NCBI RefSeq assembly: GCF_037076565.1
Contig: NZ_AP029028.1
Coordinates: forward strand, 930,001 to 994,000
Length of the DNA: 64,000 nt
Reading direction: 5' to 3'
Source: Herbaspirillum sp. DW155
GTDB lineage: Bacteria > Pseudomonadota > Gammaproteobacteria > Burkholderiales > Burkholderiaceae_D
Shown in pieces: positions 45,804 through 54,043 of this stretch. How positions within the stretch are numbered: the stretch's first letter is position 1; the number at the start of each line of letters is the position of its first letter. The notes beneath the pieces were generated by a model, which did no database searches, was not told the DNA's origin, and worked only from the letters and a program-made list of their open reading frames with translations. Both the position numbers and the translations under genes were made by a program.

Positions 45804-46883
45804 ATGATCCTGACCTCCCGCCTGCGCCGGGCCGCGCGCCTTTTGTTCACTTCCGCCTGTCTGCTGCTGGGAGCCGCCCCGCTGCACGCCGCCGAGCCGC
45901 CCAAACCGGTCGAAGGCAGCTGGGTGGCACCGCGCTTCCAGTTCCATACCGGCCAGACCCTGGAGAACCTGCGCCTGCACTACATCACCCTGGGCGAGCG
46001 CAGCAACCCGGCGGTGCTGGTACTGCACGGCACCTACCAGAGCGCCGGGGCGATGCTGTCCAGGGACTTCGCCGGCCAGTTGTTCGGGCCCGGCCAGCCG
46101 CTGGATGCCAGCAGGTACTTCATCATCATTCCCGACGGCATCGGCGTGGGCAAGTCCACCAAGCCCTCCGACGGCCTGCGCGCGGCCTTCCCGCAGTACA
46201 ACTATGACGACATGGTGCTGGCGCAATACCGCATGCTCACCGAAGGCATGGGCATTACGCATCTGCGCCTGATCATCGGCAATTCCATGGGAGGCATGCA
46301 GACGTGGATCTGGGGTGGCACCTATCCCGGCTTTGCCGATGGCCTGGTACCGATGGCCTCGCAGCCCACCGAGATGGCCGGCCGCAACTGGATGATGCGG
46401 CGCATGCTGGTCGAATCGATCAAGCAGGACCCGGCCTGGAACAACGGCAACTACACCACCCAGCCGCCGTCGCTGCGGCTGGCCAACAACATGTTCGTCT
46501 TCGCCACCAATGGCGGCACGCTGGCCTACCAGGCCATTGCCGGCACGCATGCACAGGCCGACAAGCTGGTCGATGAACGCCTGGCCGCGCCCGTGACCGC
46601 GGACGCCAATGACTTCATCTACCAGTGGGGTTCCTCGGCCGACTACAACGCGGCACCGGGTCTGTCGAAGATCAGGGTGCCGGTGCTGGCCATCAATTCC
46701 GCCGACGATGAACGCAATCCGCCCGAGACCGGCATCATGCAGGCCGCCCTGAAGGACGTGCCGGGTGCGCAGTTGCTGCTGATCCCGGCCAGCGCCGAGA
46801 CGCGCGGCCATGGCACCACCGCCATGGCGCGCTTCTACGTGCGTGAGCTGGCGCAGTTCCTGCAGTCGCTGCCGCAGCGCTGA
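45804..46883 (+). CDS. Exported alpha/beta hydrolase (MetX-like)
   Basis: A 359-residue alpha/beta-hydrolase with a signal peptide ending near LHA (residue 29). The fold resembles homoserine O-acetyltransferase: VLVLHGTYQSAGAM (oxyanion region), nucleophile elbow GNSMGGMQTW with S161, and a late RGHGTTAM histidine. It lacks the context and signal-less N-terminus of biosynthetic MetX, so it is probably a periplasmic esterase or acyltransferase of unknown substrate. The ATG at 45804 was chosen because the signal peptide starts there. The next gene begins 14 nt after the stop, suggesting an operon of two exported proteins. Confidence 0.82.
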   Translation: MILTSRLRRAARLLFTSACLLLGAAPLHAAEPPKPVEGSWVAPRFQFHTGQTLENLRLHYITLGERSNPAVLVLHGTYQSAGAMLSRDFAGQLFGPGQPLDASRYFIIIPDGIGVGKSTKPSDGLRAAFPQYNYDDMVLAQYRMLTEGMGITHLRLIIGNSMGGMQTWIWGGTYPGFADGLVPMASQPTEMAGRNWMMRRMLVESIKQDPAWNNGNYTTQPPSLRLANNMFVFATNGGTLAYQAIAGTHAQADKLVDERLAAPVTADANDFIYQWGSSADYNAAPGLSKIRVPVLAINSADDERNPPETGIMQAALKDVPGAQLLLIPASAETRGHGTTAMARFYVRELAQFLQSLPQR

Positions 46884-46897
46884 GGCCGGAGGCGCTC

Positions 46898-47632
46898 ATG
46901 CACACGCGGCAACGGCGCTATGCCCTGGCGCTGCTGGCCGTGCTGGCCCAGCCGGCCAGTGCGGCCACCGGCTACTACCTGGTCAACGTCTATTCCGACC
47001 CCGGGCAGTGGACGCTGGATTACAAGTACTGGAACGCCAAGTCCGATGTCGCTCCACCGGTCGGCTCTCCCGAACTGGGCGTGGGCTATGGCGTCAATTC
47101 GCGCTGGTACACCGAGCTGTATGGTGTGACCCAGCAGGACGCCGTGCAGGGCACGCAGATGATGAGCATGAACTGGCAGAACGATGTCTTGCTGACCCAG
47201 GGCCAGTATCCCGTCGATCTGGCCATCCACACCGATATCGGCCAGTACCGCAACAGCCAGCGCCAGGGTTATGCACTGGAGTGGGGACCGGCCTTGCAGA
47301 CCGAATGGTGGCGCACGCAGTTCAATGCCAACCTGTTCTTCCAGCGCGACTACCGGACCGTGCAGGGCGGGCCGACCCAGTTGGTTTACCAATGGCAGGT
47401 GCGGCAGCACTGGCGGCCCCTGTTCAACTTCGGGCTGCAAGGCTTTGGCGAGCTGGGGCGCTGGGATCACTGGGCCGGGCGCGATGAGCAGTCGCATCGC
47501 GCCGGGCCGGCCATCTTCGGCACCCTGCGCATGGGGCATCAGTTTCTCAAGTACGAAGCGGCCTACCTGTTCGGTACCAATTCCACCATCAGTGCCCGCA
47601 CTTTCACCATGCGCCTGCAATTGGGATTCTGA
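46898..47632 (+). CDS. Exported protein of unknown function, beta-barrel-like
   Basis: A 244-residue protein with a short signal peptide (cleavage near ASA, about residue 22). The mature part is rich in Trp, Tyr and Gln and alternates hydrophobic and polar residues, as in outer-membrane strands: GYYLVNVYSDPGQWTLDYKY, WNAKSDV, GVGYGVNSRWYTELYGV, and the end TFTMRLQLGF with a terminal Phe. I do not recognise the family. It follows the exported hydrolase by 14 nt with site CGGAGGCGCTC, so the two may work together at the cell envelope. Outer-membrane placement is inference. Confidence 0.75.
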   Translation: MHTRQRRYALALLAVLAQPASAATGYYLVNVYSDPGQWTLDYKYWNAKSDVAPPVGSPELGVGYGVNSRWYTELYGVTQQDAVQGTQMMSMNWQNDVLLTQGQYPVDLAIHTDIGQYRNSQRQGYALEWGPALQTEWWRTQFNANLFFQRDYRTVQGGPTQLVYQWQVRQHWRPLFNFGLQGFGELGRWDHWAGRDEQSHRAGPAIFGTLRMGHQFLKYEAAYLFGTNSTISARTFTMRLQLGF

Positions 47633-47652
47633 AGGGCGCTGCCCACCTGGCA

Positions 47653-48390
47653 TCAGCCGTAGTACGAGGGCGCGCGGACCGACACGCGCAGAGGACGGTC
47701 CAGCTGGCGCGTCCAGGCGCCGTAGGTCTGGTCGGCGACGATGCGCAGGGCGGCGATGCGTTCGGGCAGATGGTCGAGGATCTGTGCCAGGCTCTGCGCG
47801 GCCGGGCCGTGCGCGCACAGCAGTTCGTTGCGTCCGGCGGCACACCAGTTGCGCACGCTTTCTTCGGTCACTTCCAGATGGCCCTGGAAACCCCACTGCC
47901 GGCCGCGCATGAATCCCTTGTTCAGGCAATGGCTGCCATACATGGTGCGCACCGCGCCGGTGGGAATTTCGAAGGTGTCGTAATGCCAGTTGAACAGCGT
48001 CACCTGGCGCGCCAGACCCATGCGCTGCTGCGCGGGAGGGGTGACCCAGACCGGGCTCCAGCCGATGTTGGGACAGAGGTTGCGGCTGACCTGCGCACCC
48101 ATGGCACGGGCCAGCAATTGCGCACCGAAGCAGTGGCCCAGCACGGGGACGTTACGGGCCAGGGCATTTTGCAGGAGAGCCTGTTCGGCGCGAATCCAGG
48201 GCAGGTCTTCATTGACGCTGTGGTCGCTGCCCAGCGAGATGATGCCGGAGAACTGGCTGGCATCGCGAGGGGCATCGCCTTCTTCGGCGGGGTGGTACAG
48301 GCGATAGGGCAGGGCATGCTGTTCCAGATGTTCCAGCAGGACGCCGGGGCCCTGCGTACTTTCATGCTGGAAGATGGCGATCGGTCTCAT
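47653..48390 (-). CDS. Class I glutamine amidotransferase domain protein
   Basis: A 245-residue GATase1 protein of the GuaA-N-like stand-alone group. The nucleophile is C87 in VLGHCFGAQLLARAMG, and the His/Glu pair is in FQGHLEVTEES. Such proteins hydrolyse glutamine or gamma-glutamyl substrates; a gamma-glutamyl-polyamine role would suit the polyamine genes to the right but is speculation. It converges on the unknown exported-protein gene and is separate from the LysR gene by 174 nt. No ribosome site is evident ahead of the ATG. Confidence 0.82.
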   Translation of the reverse strand: MRPIAIFQHESTQGPGVLLEHLEQHALPYRLYHPAEEGDAPRDASQFSGIISLGSDHSVNEDLPWIRAEQALLQNALARNVPVLGHCFGAQLLARAMGAQVSRNLCPNIGWSPVWVTPPAQQRMGLARQVTLFNWHYDTFEIPTGAVRTMYGSHCLNKGFMRGRQWGFQGHLEVTEESVRNWCAAGRNELLCAHGPAAQSLAQILDHLPERIAALRIVADQTYGAWTRQLDRPLRVSVRAPSYYG

Positions 48391-48564
48391 ACAAGGGGGA
48401 CGGGCGCGAGCCGGTCCGTAGTGGAGGAGACCTCAATGTAGGATCGGGCGCGTAAAAATCGGGTTGTATTTTTGGGGGAATGTGTAAACGGCGCGTAAAG
48501 CGATTGCATCTCACAAGAGAACGGGCACGGGGCAGATTTTCTGTCGCTTATCGGATAGGCCTTC

Positions 48565-49482
48565 TCAAGCCGTCCTCACCTCCAGCGGCACCCGCTGCAA
48601 AAAGCGTTCGAACGAGCCCAAAAAGGCCTGTTCAGGCGCAGACAGCCTGCGCCCTCCATGCCAGGTCAGGAACACGTCGATCTCGGCCACCGGTGCGCCC
48701 AGCGGCAGCACCTTCAACTGGCCATCGGCCACGTCCGCTCCGATCAGGTGCTCGGGCAGGAAACTCAGTCCGACGCCGGCCACCACCAGGCGGCGGATTT
48801 CTTCCACGTGCGGCGAGGTCGCCGCGATATGGCCGGTGAAGCCCTGCTGATCGCGGAAGACCGTCAGCGGCGAGAGCGTATCGCCCAGCTGGTCGCTGGC
48901 GAAACAGACAAAATTCTGAACCAGCAGTTCGGTCATGCTGACACTGCGTCGGGCAAACAACGGATGATGCCGTCCGCATACCAGCACGTAGCGATGCCGC
49001 AGGAACAGCCGCCGTTCCAGTTTTTCCACCGGCTTGCGGCACAGACACAAGCCCAGGCCGCTGCTGCCCTTGGCCAGGGTGTCGAGAATGGCGGCACTCT
49101 GCATGACATCGATGCGGAATTCCACGCGCGGATAGCGGCGATGGAATCGCGCCAGGAAATCGTCATACGCCGCGCTCTGAACCCGGCTCATCAGCAGCAG
49201 GCGCAGCGTACCCGCCACATCCTCGCCCGCATGTCCGGCCGCGACCTCGATGCGCGCCACCATGCCATACATCTCGCGTGCCACGGCATAGATTTCCTCG
49301 CCCAGCGGGGTCAGGCGGAATTCGCCATGACGCCGGTGCAGCAGCACGCCTCCGAGATTGTCCTCCAGCCGGCGCAATGCCTGACTGACCGCAGGCTGGC
49401 TCAGGCACAGCGCACCGGCGGCGCGCCCGACGCCGCGTTCCTGCACGACGAACATGAAGGTCCGCAACAGGTTCCAGTCCAT
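48565..49482 (-). CDS. LysR-family regulator of the deacetylase locus
   Basis: A 305-residue LysR protein. The helix-turn-helix is GVGRAAGALCLSQPAVSQAL, followed by the linker helix and an effector domain (LRLLLMSRVQSAAYDDFLAR, RIDVMQSAAILDTLAKGS, VEEIRRLVVAGVGLSFLPEH). I start at the ATG at 49482 (MDWNLLRTF), the family's usual start; an ATG 19 codons earlier also lies clear of the deacetylase gene. It is the third gene of a minus-strand unit after the transporter and deacetylase genes, 88 nt behind the latter. A dyad upstream of the transporter is its likely site. Confidence 0.85.
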   Translation of the reverse strand: MDWNLLRTFMFVVQERGVGRAAGALCLSQPAVSQALRRLEDNLGGVLLHRRHGEFRLTPLGEEIYAVAREMYGMVARIEVAAGHAGEDVAGTLRLLLMSRVQSAAYDDFLARFHRRYPRVEFRIDVMQSAAILDTLAKGSSGLGLCLCRKPVEKLERRLFLRHRYVLVCGRHHPLFARRSVSMTELLVQNFVCFASDQLGDTLSPLTVFRDQQGFTGHIAATSPHVEEIRRLVVAGVGLSFLPEHLIGADVADGQLKVLPLGAPVAEIDVFLTWHGGRRLSAPEQAFLGSFERFLQRVPLEVRTA

Positions 49483-49570
49483 GCGCTCGGAGGAGAACGC
49501 GGGCAGGGGCGGGCGCAGGCTGGCGTGATCGTGGCGCATGAGGGGCTCGGCGAAGGAAGATCGGAGAGAT

Positions 49571-50590
49571 TCAGATGGACTCCAGTCCGGCAAAGAAGCG
49601 CGCCGCGTTATCCTGCAATCCGGCCAGATAGTAACCCCCTTCCTGCACCACCAGCGTGGGCAAGCCCAATGCGCCGATCTCGCGTCCCAGCCGCTCGAAG
49701 CCGGCACTGCTCACGCCCACCACGGCCTGCGGGTCTTTCTCGAAGATATCGAAGCCCAGCGCCAGCACCAGTACCTCCGGCTGATACAGCGCAATGGCGC
49801 GGCAAGCCTGCGTCAGCCGCGCGAAGAACACCGCTTCGGACGCGCCGTGCGGCATGGGCAGATTGAGGTTGTAGCCCAGGCCCTCGCCGCTGCCACGCTC
49901 TTCTTCGAAACCCGCCACTGCGGGATAGAAATTCTCCGGGTCGCCGTGGATGGAGATGTACATCACGTCACGCCGCGCGTAAAAGATTTCCTGGATACCC
50001 TGGCCGTGATGCATGTCGGTATCGAGGATCAGGACGCGGCGATGTTTTTCACTCAGCATCTGCGCGGCGATGGCGGCATTGTTCAGATAGCAGAACCCGC
50101 CCGCCGCATCGCGCCGCGCATGATGGCCGGGCGGGCGGCACAGCGCATAGGCACGCCGTTCGCCCTGCAGCAGCGCCTGCGCGCCGGCCACGGCGCACTG
50201 CGCCGACCAGTAAGCCGATTGCCACGTATGCGGCCCCACCGGACAGCTGCCGTCGGCGAGGTAGCGTGCCGCCTTGGCCAGCACGCCACGCAGCGGATTG
50301 GGTTCGCGCATGAAGACGTTGGAGACCACTTCCTGACCCCAGTCATCAGGCAAGGCCATCCACTGCGCATGGGCCTCCTGCAGGAATTGCAGATAGTCCA
50401 GCGCGTGCACGGCGCTGATGGCGGCCGCTCCGGCATCCGCTGGTGGCTGTACCGCAAAGCCCAGACGCTTGGCCTGCGCGGCCAGTTCGTCCAGCCGTTG
50501 CGGCACTTCCTGCGGTATGCGCATCTTGCCGCGCGAGTAGTAGCTCTGGGGGTGGTGCAGCTTTTGTGCGGGATGGTAAAAAGTTTTCAT
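49571..50590 (-). CDS. Acetylpolyamine amidohydrolase / histone-deacetylase family protein
   Basis: A 339-residue zinc deacetylase of the arginase/HDAC fold, almost the length of Mycoplana acetylpolyamine amidohydrolase (341). Active-site elements are H156-H157 in CRPPGHHARR, D190/D192/H194 in LDTDMHHGQG, D281 in LALGFDIFEKDP and the transition-state tyrosine at 320-321 in QEGGYY. It should remove acetyl groups from acetylated polyamines or similar amines. Its ATG overlaps the stop of the MHS transporter gene (ATGA), with AGGAGAGCCG as ribosome site, so uptake and deacetylation are produced together. Acetoin-utilisation type enzymes are a less likely alternative. Confidence 0.88.
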   Translation of the reverse strand: MKTFYHPAQKLHHPQSYYSRGKMRIPQEVPQRLDELAAQAKRLGFAVQPPADAGAAAISAVHALDYLQFLQEAHAQWMALPDDWGQEVVSNVFMREPNPLRGVLAKAARYLADGSCPVGPHTWQSAYWSAQCAVAGAQALLQGERRAYALCRPPGHHARRDAAGGFCYLNNAAIAAQMLSEKHRRVLILDTDMHHGQGIQEIFYARRDVMYISIHGDPENFYPAVAGFEEERGSGEGLGYNLNLPMPHGASEAVFFARLTQACRAIALYQPEVLVLALGFDIFEKDPQAVVGVSSAGFERLGREIGALGLPTLVVQEGGYYLAGLQDNAARFFAGLESI

Positions 50591-51921
50591 CGGCTCTCCT
50601 GCATGTGCAGACGATGAGACATGGACATGGCGCGCTCCCGCCCTAGCCGCGCCACGCACAGCATCGACAGCAGCGAGAGACACGAGAACAGCAGCGCCAG
50701 CGGCCACCACTGGCCCCGGAACTGTTCGGCCAGGACCGTGCCCAAGAGCGGCGTGAGACCACCGAAGATGGCCCCCGAGACCTGGTAGGCCATGGAGATG
50801 CCGGTATAGCGGATACGCGTCGGGAAGGCTTCGCTGACGAAGCCGGCGATGACCGCGTAATACGCGCCGATGAAGAGGATGGCGATGGCGACCCCGGCCG
50901 TGACACTGACCAGCGAACCGAGATCGACCAGCGAAAACATGGCATAGGGCGAGACGACCGAGAGCGCCGCCATCGTCACCAGGAAACGGTGATTGCCCCA
51001 CAGCCGCGCCAGATGGGCCGCTACAGGCGTGATGAAGAATTGCATCACCGATACCAGCAGCAAGCCGTTCAATACCAGGGCCCGCTCCAGATGCAGGTAT
51101 TGCGTGGTGTAGACCAACATGAAGGTATTGGTAAAGTAGAAGCCCGCGATACCGAGCACGTTGGCGCCGATGGCCAGCATCAACAGGCCGGGCGCACCGC
51201 GCAGCACTTCGGCCAGAGGCGCAATTTCTGCTGTGGCGGCAGCAGGTGCGCTGGCGCGGCGCTGCTGCTCATCCAGGAAATCCGGCGACTCCTGCACCGA
51301 GAGCCGGATCGCAAAACCGACCGCCAGCAGCAGGGCGCTCATCAGGAAGGGAATGCGCCAGCCCCAGCCGAGGAAGGCGGCATTGTCGATGCTGCTGACC
51401 AGTTTGAACATGAGCGTGGCCAGGATCAGCCCGGCCGGACTGCCCAGCTGCGCGAAGGAGGCCAGAAAGGTGCGGCGGCTCTGGTCCGGCGAGTGCTCAC
51501 TGGCCATGAGCACGGCACCGCCCCATTCGCCACCCACGGCGATGCCCTGGACGAAGCGCAGCGCCACCAGCGCAATGGGCGCCCAGATACCGATGCTGGC
51601 ATAGGTCGGCAGCAGTCCGATGAGGACTGTGACCGTGCCCATCATCAGGAGCGTGATGACCAGCGATTTCTTGCGGCCTACGCGGTCGCCGATATAGCCG
51701 AACACCGCGCCGCCCAGCGGCCGCGCCAGGAAACCCACGGCGAAAGTGCCGAAGGAGGCCAGCGTGCCGTAGAAGCCGCTGGTAGTGGGAAAGAACAGTT
51801 TGCCGAACACCAGGGCCGATGCCGTGGCATAGATGTAGAAGTCGTACCATTCGATCATGGTGCCGACGAATGCCGCCAGCGAGGCGCGTACGGGCTGGTG
51901 ACGTGATGCTGCGGTGTGCAT
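50587..51921 (-). CDS. MHS-family MFS transporter, candidate acetylpolyamine importer
   Basis: A 444-residue, 12-helix transporter of the metabolite:H+ symporter family. Signatures are GTMIEWYDFYIYATASALVF in helix 1, the inter-helix motif GYIGDRVGRKKSLVITLLMM, and RFVQGIAVGGEWGGAVLMAS. MHS members usually carry carboxylates, betaines or amines. Translational coupling to the acetylpolyamine-deacetylase-like gene suggests that the substrate is an acetylated amine; this is inference. The start at 51921 follows CGGGAGACTGAACC. An 8-bp dyad at 52005-52026 lies about 85 nt upstream. Confidence 0.9.
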   Translation of the reverse strand: MHTAASRHQPVRASLAAFVGTMIEWYDFYIYATASALVFGKLFFPTTSGFYGTLASFGTFAVGFLARPLGGAVFGYIGDRVGRKKSLVITLLMMGTVTVLIGLLPTYASIGIWAPIALVALRFVQGIAVGGEWGGAVLMASEHSPDQSRRTFLASFAQLGSPAGLILATLMFKLVSSIDNAAFLGWGWRIPFLMSALLLAVGFAIRLSVQESPDFLDEQQRRASAPAAATAEIAPLAEVLRGAPGLLMLAIGANVLGIAGFYFTNTFMLVYTTQYLHLERALVLNGLLLVSVMQFFITPVAAHLARLWGNHRFLVTMAALSVVSPYAMFSLVDLGSLVSVTAGVAIAILFIGAYYAVIAGFVSEAFPTRIRYTGISMAYQVSGAIFGGLTPLLGTVLAEQFRGQWWPLALLFSCLSLLSMLCVARLGRERAMSMSHRLHMQESR

Positions 51922-52004
51922 GGTTCAGTCTCCCGATGTGGTTGGCGAGGTGAGGGGAACTGAAGTTATACGGCCGGCGGGTTCATAAGAAAAATTAGCT
52001 TTTT

Positions 52005-52026
52005 GAATTCCTTACATTAGGAATTC
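52005..52026. promoter_or_regulatory. LysR-site-like dyad upstream of the MHS/deacetylase operon
   Basis: GAATTCCT, 6 nt and AGGAATTC are perfect 8-bp arms, giving a T-N11-A core typical of LysR sites, 84 nt upstream of the transporter start. The 271-nt gap (51922-52192) otherwise shows nothing. Confidence 0.6.
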
Positions 52027-52192
52027 TTATCATGCAAGCAGTCCTTTTATCGAACCGTCGGAGCTGTTGACGTTGAGTGCAAGTCGCTGTGACGGCAGCC
52101 TTCGACAGGTGTTGCGTATAGCGAGCCTTCCTCGATCCCGCCCCTGTGAAGATGCTGCACGACCAGAATGAACGTCAAACCACAAGCCGCAA

Positions 52193-53497
52193 TTACCCGC
52201 GCGGCGCAGCGCCCAGTTGCCTGGCCATGGTCTTGACGGCCAGATGATGAATGCTGCCGAGCATGCGCAACTGAGACGCCCGAAGATGTGCGGGAACATC
52301 GCTGCGGGCGGCGAATTCGTCCTGCAATGCCAGCGAGGCAGCTTCGACCTGATCGGTCATTCGCGAGACTTCGCGCTGGAAGCTGATGTTGCCCACGCCC
52401 AGTTGCCGCGCGAACGTCTGCAAGTGTGCAAGCGTGAGCTCGTTGTAATGGCGCGCTTCGCCCACGGGGAAAGACATCGGAATGGCTGGCCAGCATGCTT
52501 CCCCCGGCCCCAGCAGTTCCGGACGCGCCCATGCGCCGATACTGAGCAGATCGTAATGCGGTGCCAGTTCGTAGCCGTCGGTGCCGGCATACAGCGAGAG
52601 ATTCTTCAGGTGCGCATCGCTGTTGCCGATCAGGATGTTGAAGAGCGTCCAGCGAAACAATGCGGTACGAGCAGTCGCCGGGGTGCGGCATTTCTCCAGG
52701 ATATCCAGCAAGGCCCTTATACCGGAATGCGCGTATTTGGCTGCGGCAGAGAGCGACAGGACCTGGGCCGCATCCAGTGTGTGCAGGCGGCGTACCCGGT
52801 CGGCCTCGATCTTGCGGTCGAAGCGCTCTACGATGTACACCGGCGAAGGTACGTAGCGCAGCTCGACCTTGGGCACCATCAAGCCCAGCTGCTGCGCCAG
52901 CCTGGCACAGAACCATTCGTTGACGGCGCTGCTCGGATAGTGTGCGCTCAGCACATCGGGCTTGAGGATATGGGTCGATGCCAGGCTGCCGGTCGGTTCG
53001 AACAGTTTGCCATCCTGCAGCACCACCGCGATCTTCTGCTGGGCACCGGCCAGTGACATTTTCTTCGGTGCAGTCGCCCAGAGCGGTTGTCGCGGCATGG
53101 CACGGATGCGCCTTTCCAGCTCCTCGTCCGATAGCGGCACCCGTGTCGATGGCGGCAGTGTCGCGCCTGGTGCCAGCAAGGTGATTGCGCCGGCAGATTC
53201 GGCACCGAAGTGTTCCAGCATGGACCAGGCATCGACCGTCTGCGTGGCGTCCTTCCTCATGAACGCCATCAAATCCAGGCGCGCACCTTCTTCGGGCAGC
53301 AGATTGTCGAAGAACCATTGCACCGGACGCGTCGTGCCTTCGTCCTGATGCAGCGCGGCTGTCAGCGGGAGTGCGGGAGAGAGTTCGTGTCCGGTGCTGA
53401 TCCAGTCCTGCGCATATCGGAAGGACCACACGCCCGTGTTCTCGAAAAGCTGGCCCACCGGTTTGTCATCGATGAAGACATTGAGCTGCCGGTTCAT
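52193..53497 (-). CDS. hipA: HipA-family serine/threonine kinase toxin
   Basis: A 434-residue HipA kinase. The N-terminal HipA_N domain carries FDNLLPEEGARLDLM; the glycine-rich loop with the autophosphorylated serine is KMSLAGAQQKIAV (S148); the ATP lysine is in HILKPD (K179); the catalytic loop is GNSDAHLKNLSL (D294) and the metal-binding Asp is in APHYDLLS (D316). In E. coli HipA phosphorylates glutamyl-tRNA synthetase and induces persistence; all key residues are present, so this copy looks active. It overlaps hipB by 4 nt and is therefore co-translated with its antitoxin. Confidence 0.92.
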   Translation of the reverse strand: MNRQLNVFIDDKPVGQLFENTGVWSFRYAQDWISTGHELSPALPLTAALHQDEGTTRPVQWFFDNLLPEEGARLDLMAFMRKDATQTVDAWSMLEHFGAESAGAITLLAPGATLPPSTRVPLSDEELERRIRAMPRQPLWATAPKKMSLAGAQQKIAVVLQDGKLFEPTGSLASTHILKPDVLSAHYPSSAVNEWFCARLAQQLGLMVPKVELRYVPSPVYIVERFDRKIEADRVRRLHTLDAAQVLSLSAAAKYAHSGIRALLDILEKCRTPATARTALFRWTLFNILIGNSDAHLKNLSLYAGTDGYELAPHYDLLSIGAWARPELLGPGEACWPAIPMSFPVGEARHYNELTLAHLQTFARQLGVGNISFQREVSRMTDQVEAASLALQDEFAARSDVPAHLRASQLRMLGSIHHLAVKTMARQLGAAPRG

Positions 53498-53769
53498 GGG
53501 CGTGCTCGCCTGCGCTTGCTATCCTGCGCTGAGGCAGCAATGGCTTGTTCGTCGATGGCAGGAGGCAGCGAGAGGTGCAGTTCAATGCCCAGTTCACGCA
53601 TGGCCGAAAACAGCTTTTCTACGGCTATCGTCGTCTCGCCCTGCTCCTGCCGTCGCAACAAGGTTTGTGAGGTGTTCAAGGTCTCCGCCAGGTCGGCCAG
53701 TGGCACGTTGAGACCTACCCGCACAGCGCGCAATACGCTGCCCAGTTCTTGCGGCGAGGTGACTTTCAT
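53494..53769 (-). CDS. hipB: HipB-family antitoxin
   Basis: A 91-residue helix-turn-helix protein: VPLADLAETLNTSQTLLRRQ is the recognition region, followed by IAVEKLFSAMRELGIELHL, typical of HipB-like XRE regulators. The C-terminal tail is basic (DSKRRRARP). It neutralises HipA and represses the operon. The start at 53769 follows AGGATGCCCC. Three copies of a GATATTGCTCTATTA-like motif lie upstream at about 50-bp spacing and are the likely operators. Confidence 0.88.
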   Translation of the reverse strand: MKVTSPQELGSVLRAVRVGLNVPLADLAETLNTSQTLLRRQEQGETTIAVEKLFSAMRELGIELHLSLPPAIDEQAIAASAQDSKRRRARP

Positions 53770-53787
53770 GGGGCATCCTAAGCGTGT

Positions 53788-53900
53788 GATATTGCTCTAT
53801 TATTGCGATTTACACGCTACGGTCAAGATAAAAGTGTGAAATCGCTCTTTTATATGCAGAAGAGGGTGCGCTTTTACTAAAAAAGCGATATTGCTCTTTA
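53788..53900. promoter_or_regulatory. Three spaced operator repeats upstream of hipBA
   Basis: Related motifs start at 53788 (GATATTGCTCTATTA), 53838 (GAAATCGCTCTTTTA) and 53887 (GATATTGCTCTTTA), with 50- and 49-bp spacing, in an AT-rich island. The first begins 19 nt upstream of the hipB start. The third contains the near-palindrome GCGATATTGC. The remaining part of the gap to gabD holds a GC-rich hairpin at about 53950-53985 that may end gabD transcription if read from the minus strand of its own operon. Confidence 0.7.
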
Positions 53901-54043
53901 ATGCCGTCCAAGTTTCGCGATCATCCACGCGCAGATCAGAAACAATAACGCCGCGCGGCTGCAGTCACAGCGGCGCGGCGGCTTACGGCCGGTGATGCAG
54001 CACTACCGGCGTGGATCAGTGGAGGGGTGAGCTAACTCGGTGC

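Noticed and set aside
48625..48633. GGCCTGTTC, the start of the palindromic-element arm, inside the LysR gene
   Set aside because: Only nine bases match, there is no inverted partner nearby, and it lies in coding sequence.
52047..53429. 460-codon open frame overlapping hipA on the same strand
   Set aside because: Shifted frame of hipA; it has no recognisable domain, while the hipA frame holds every kinase motif.
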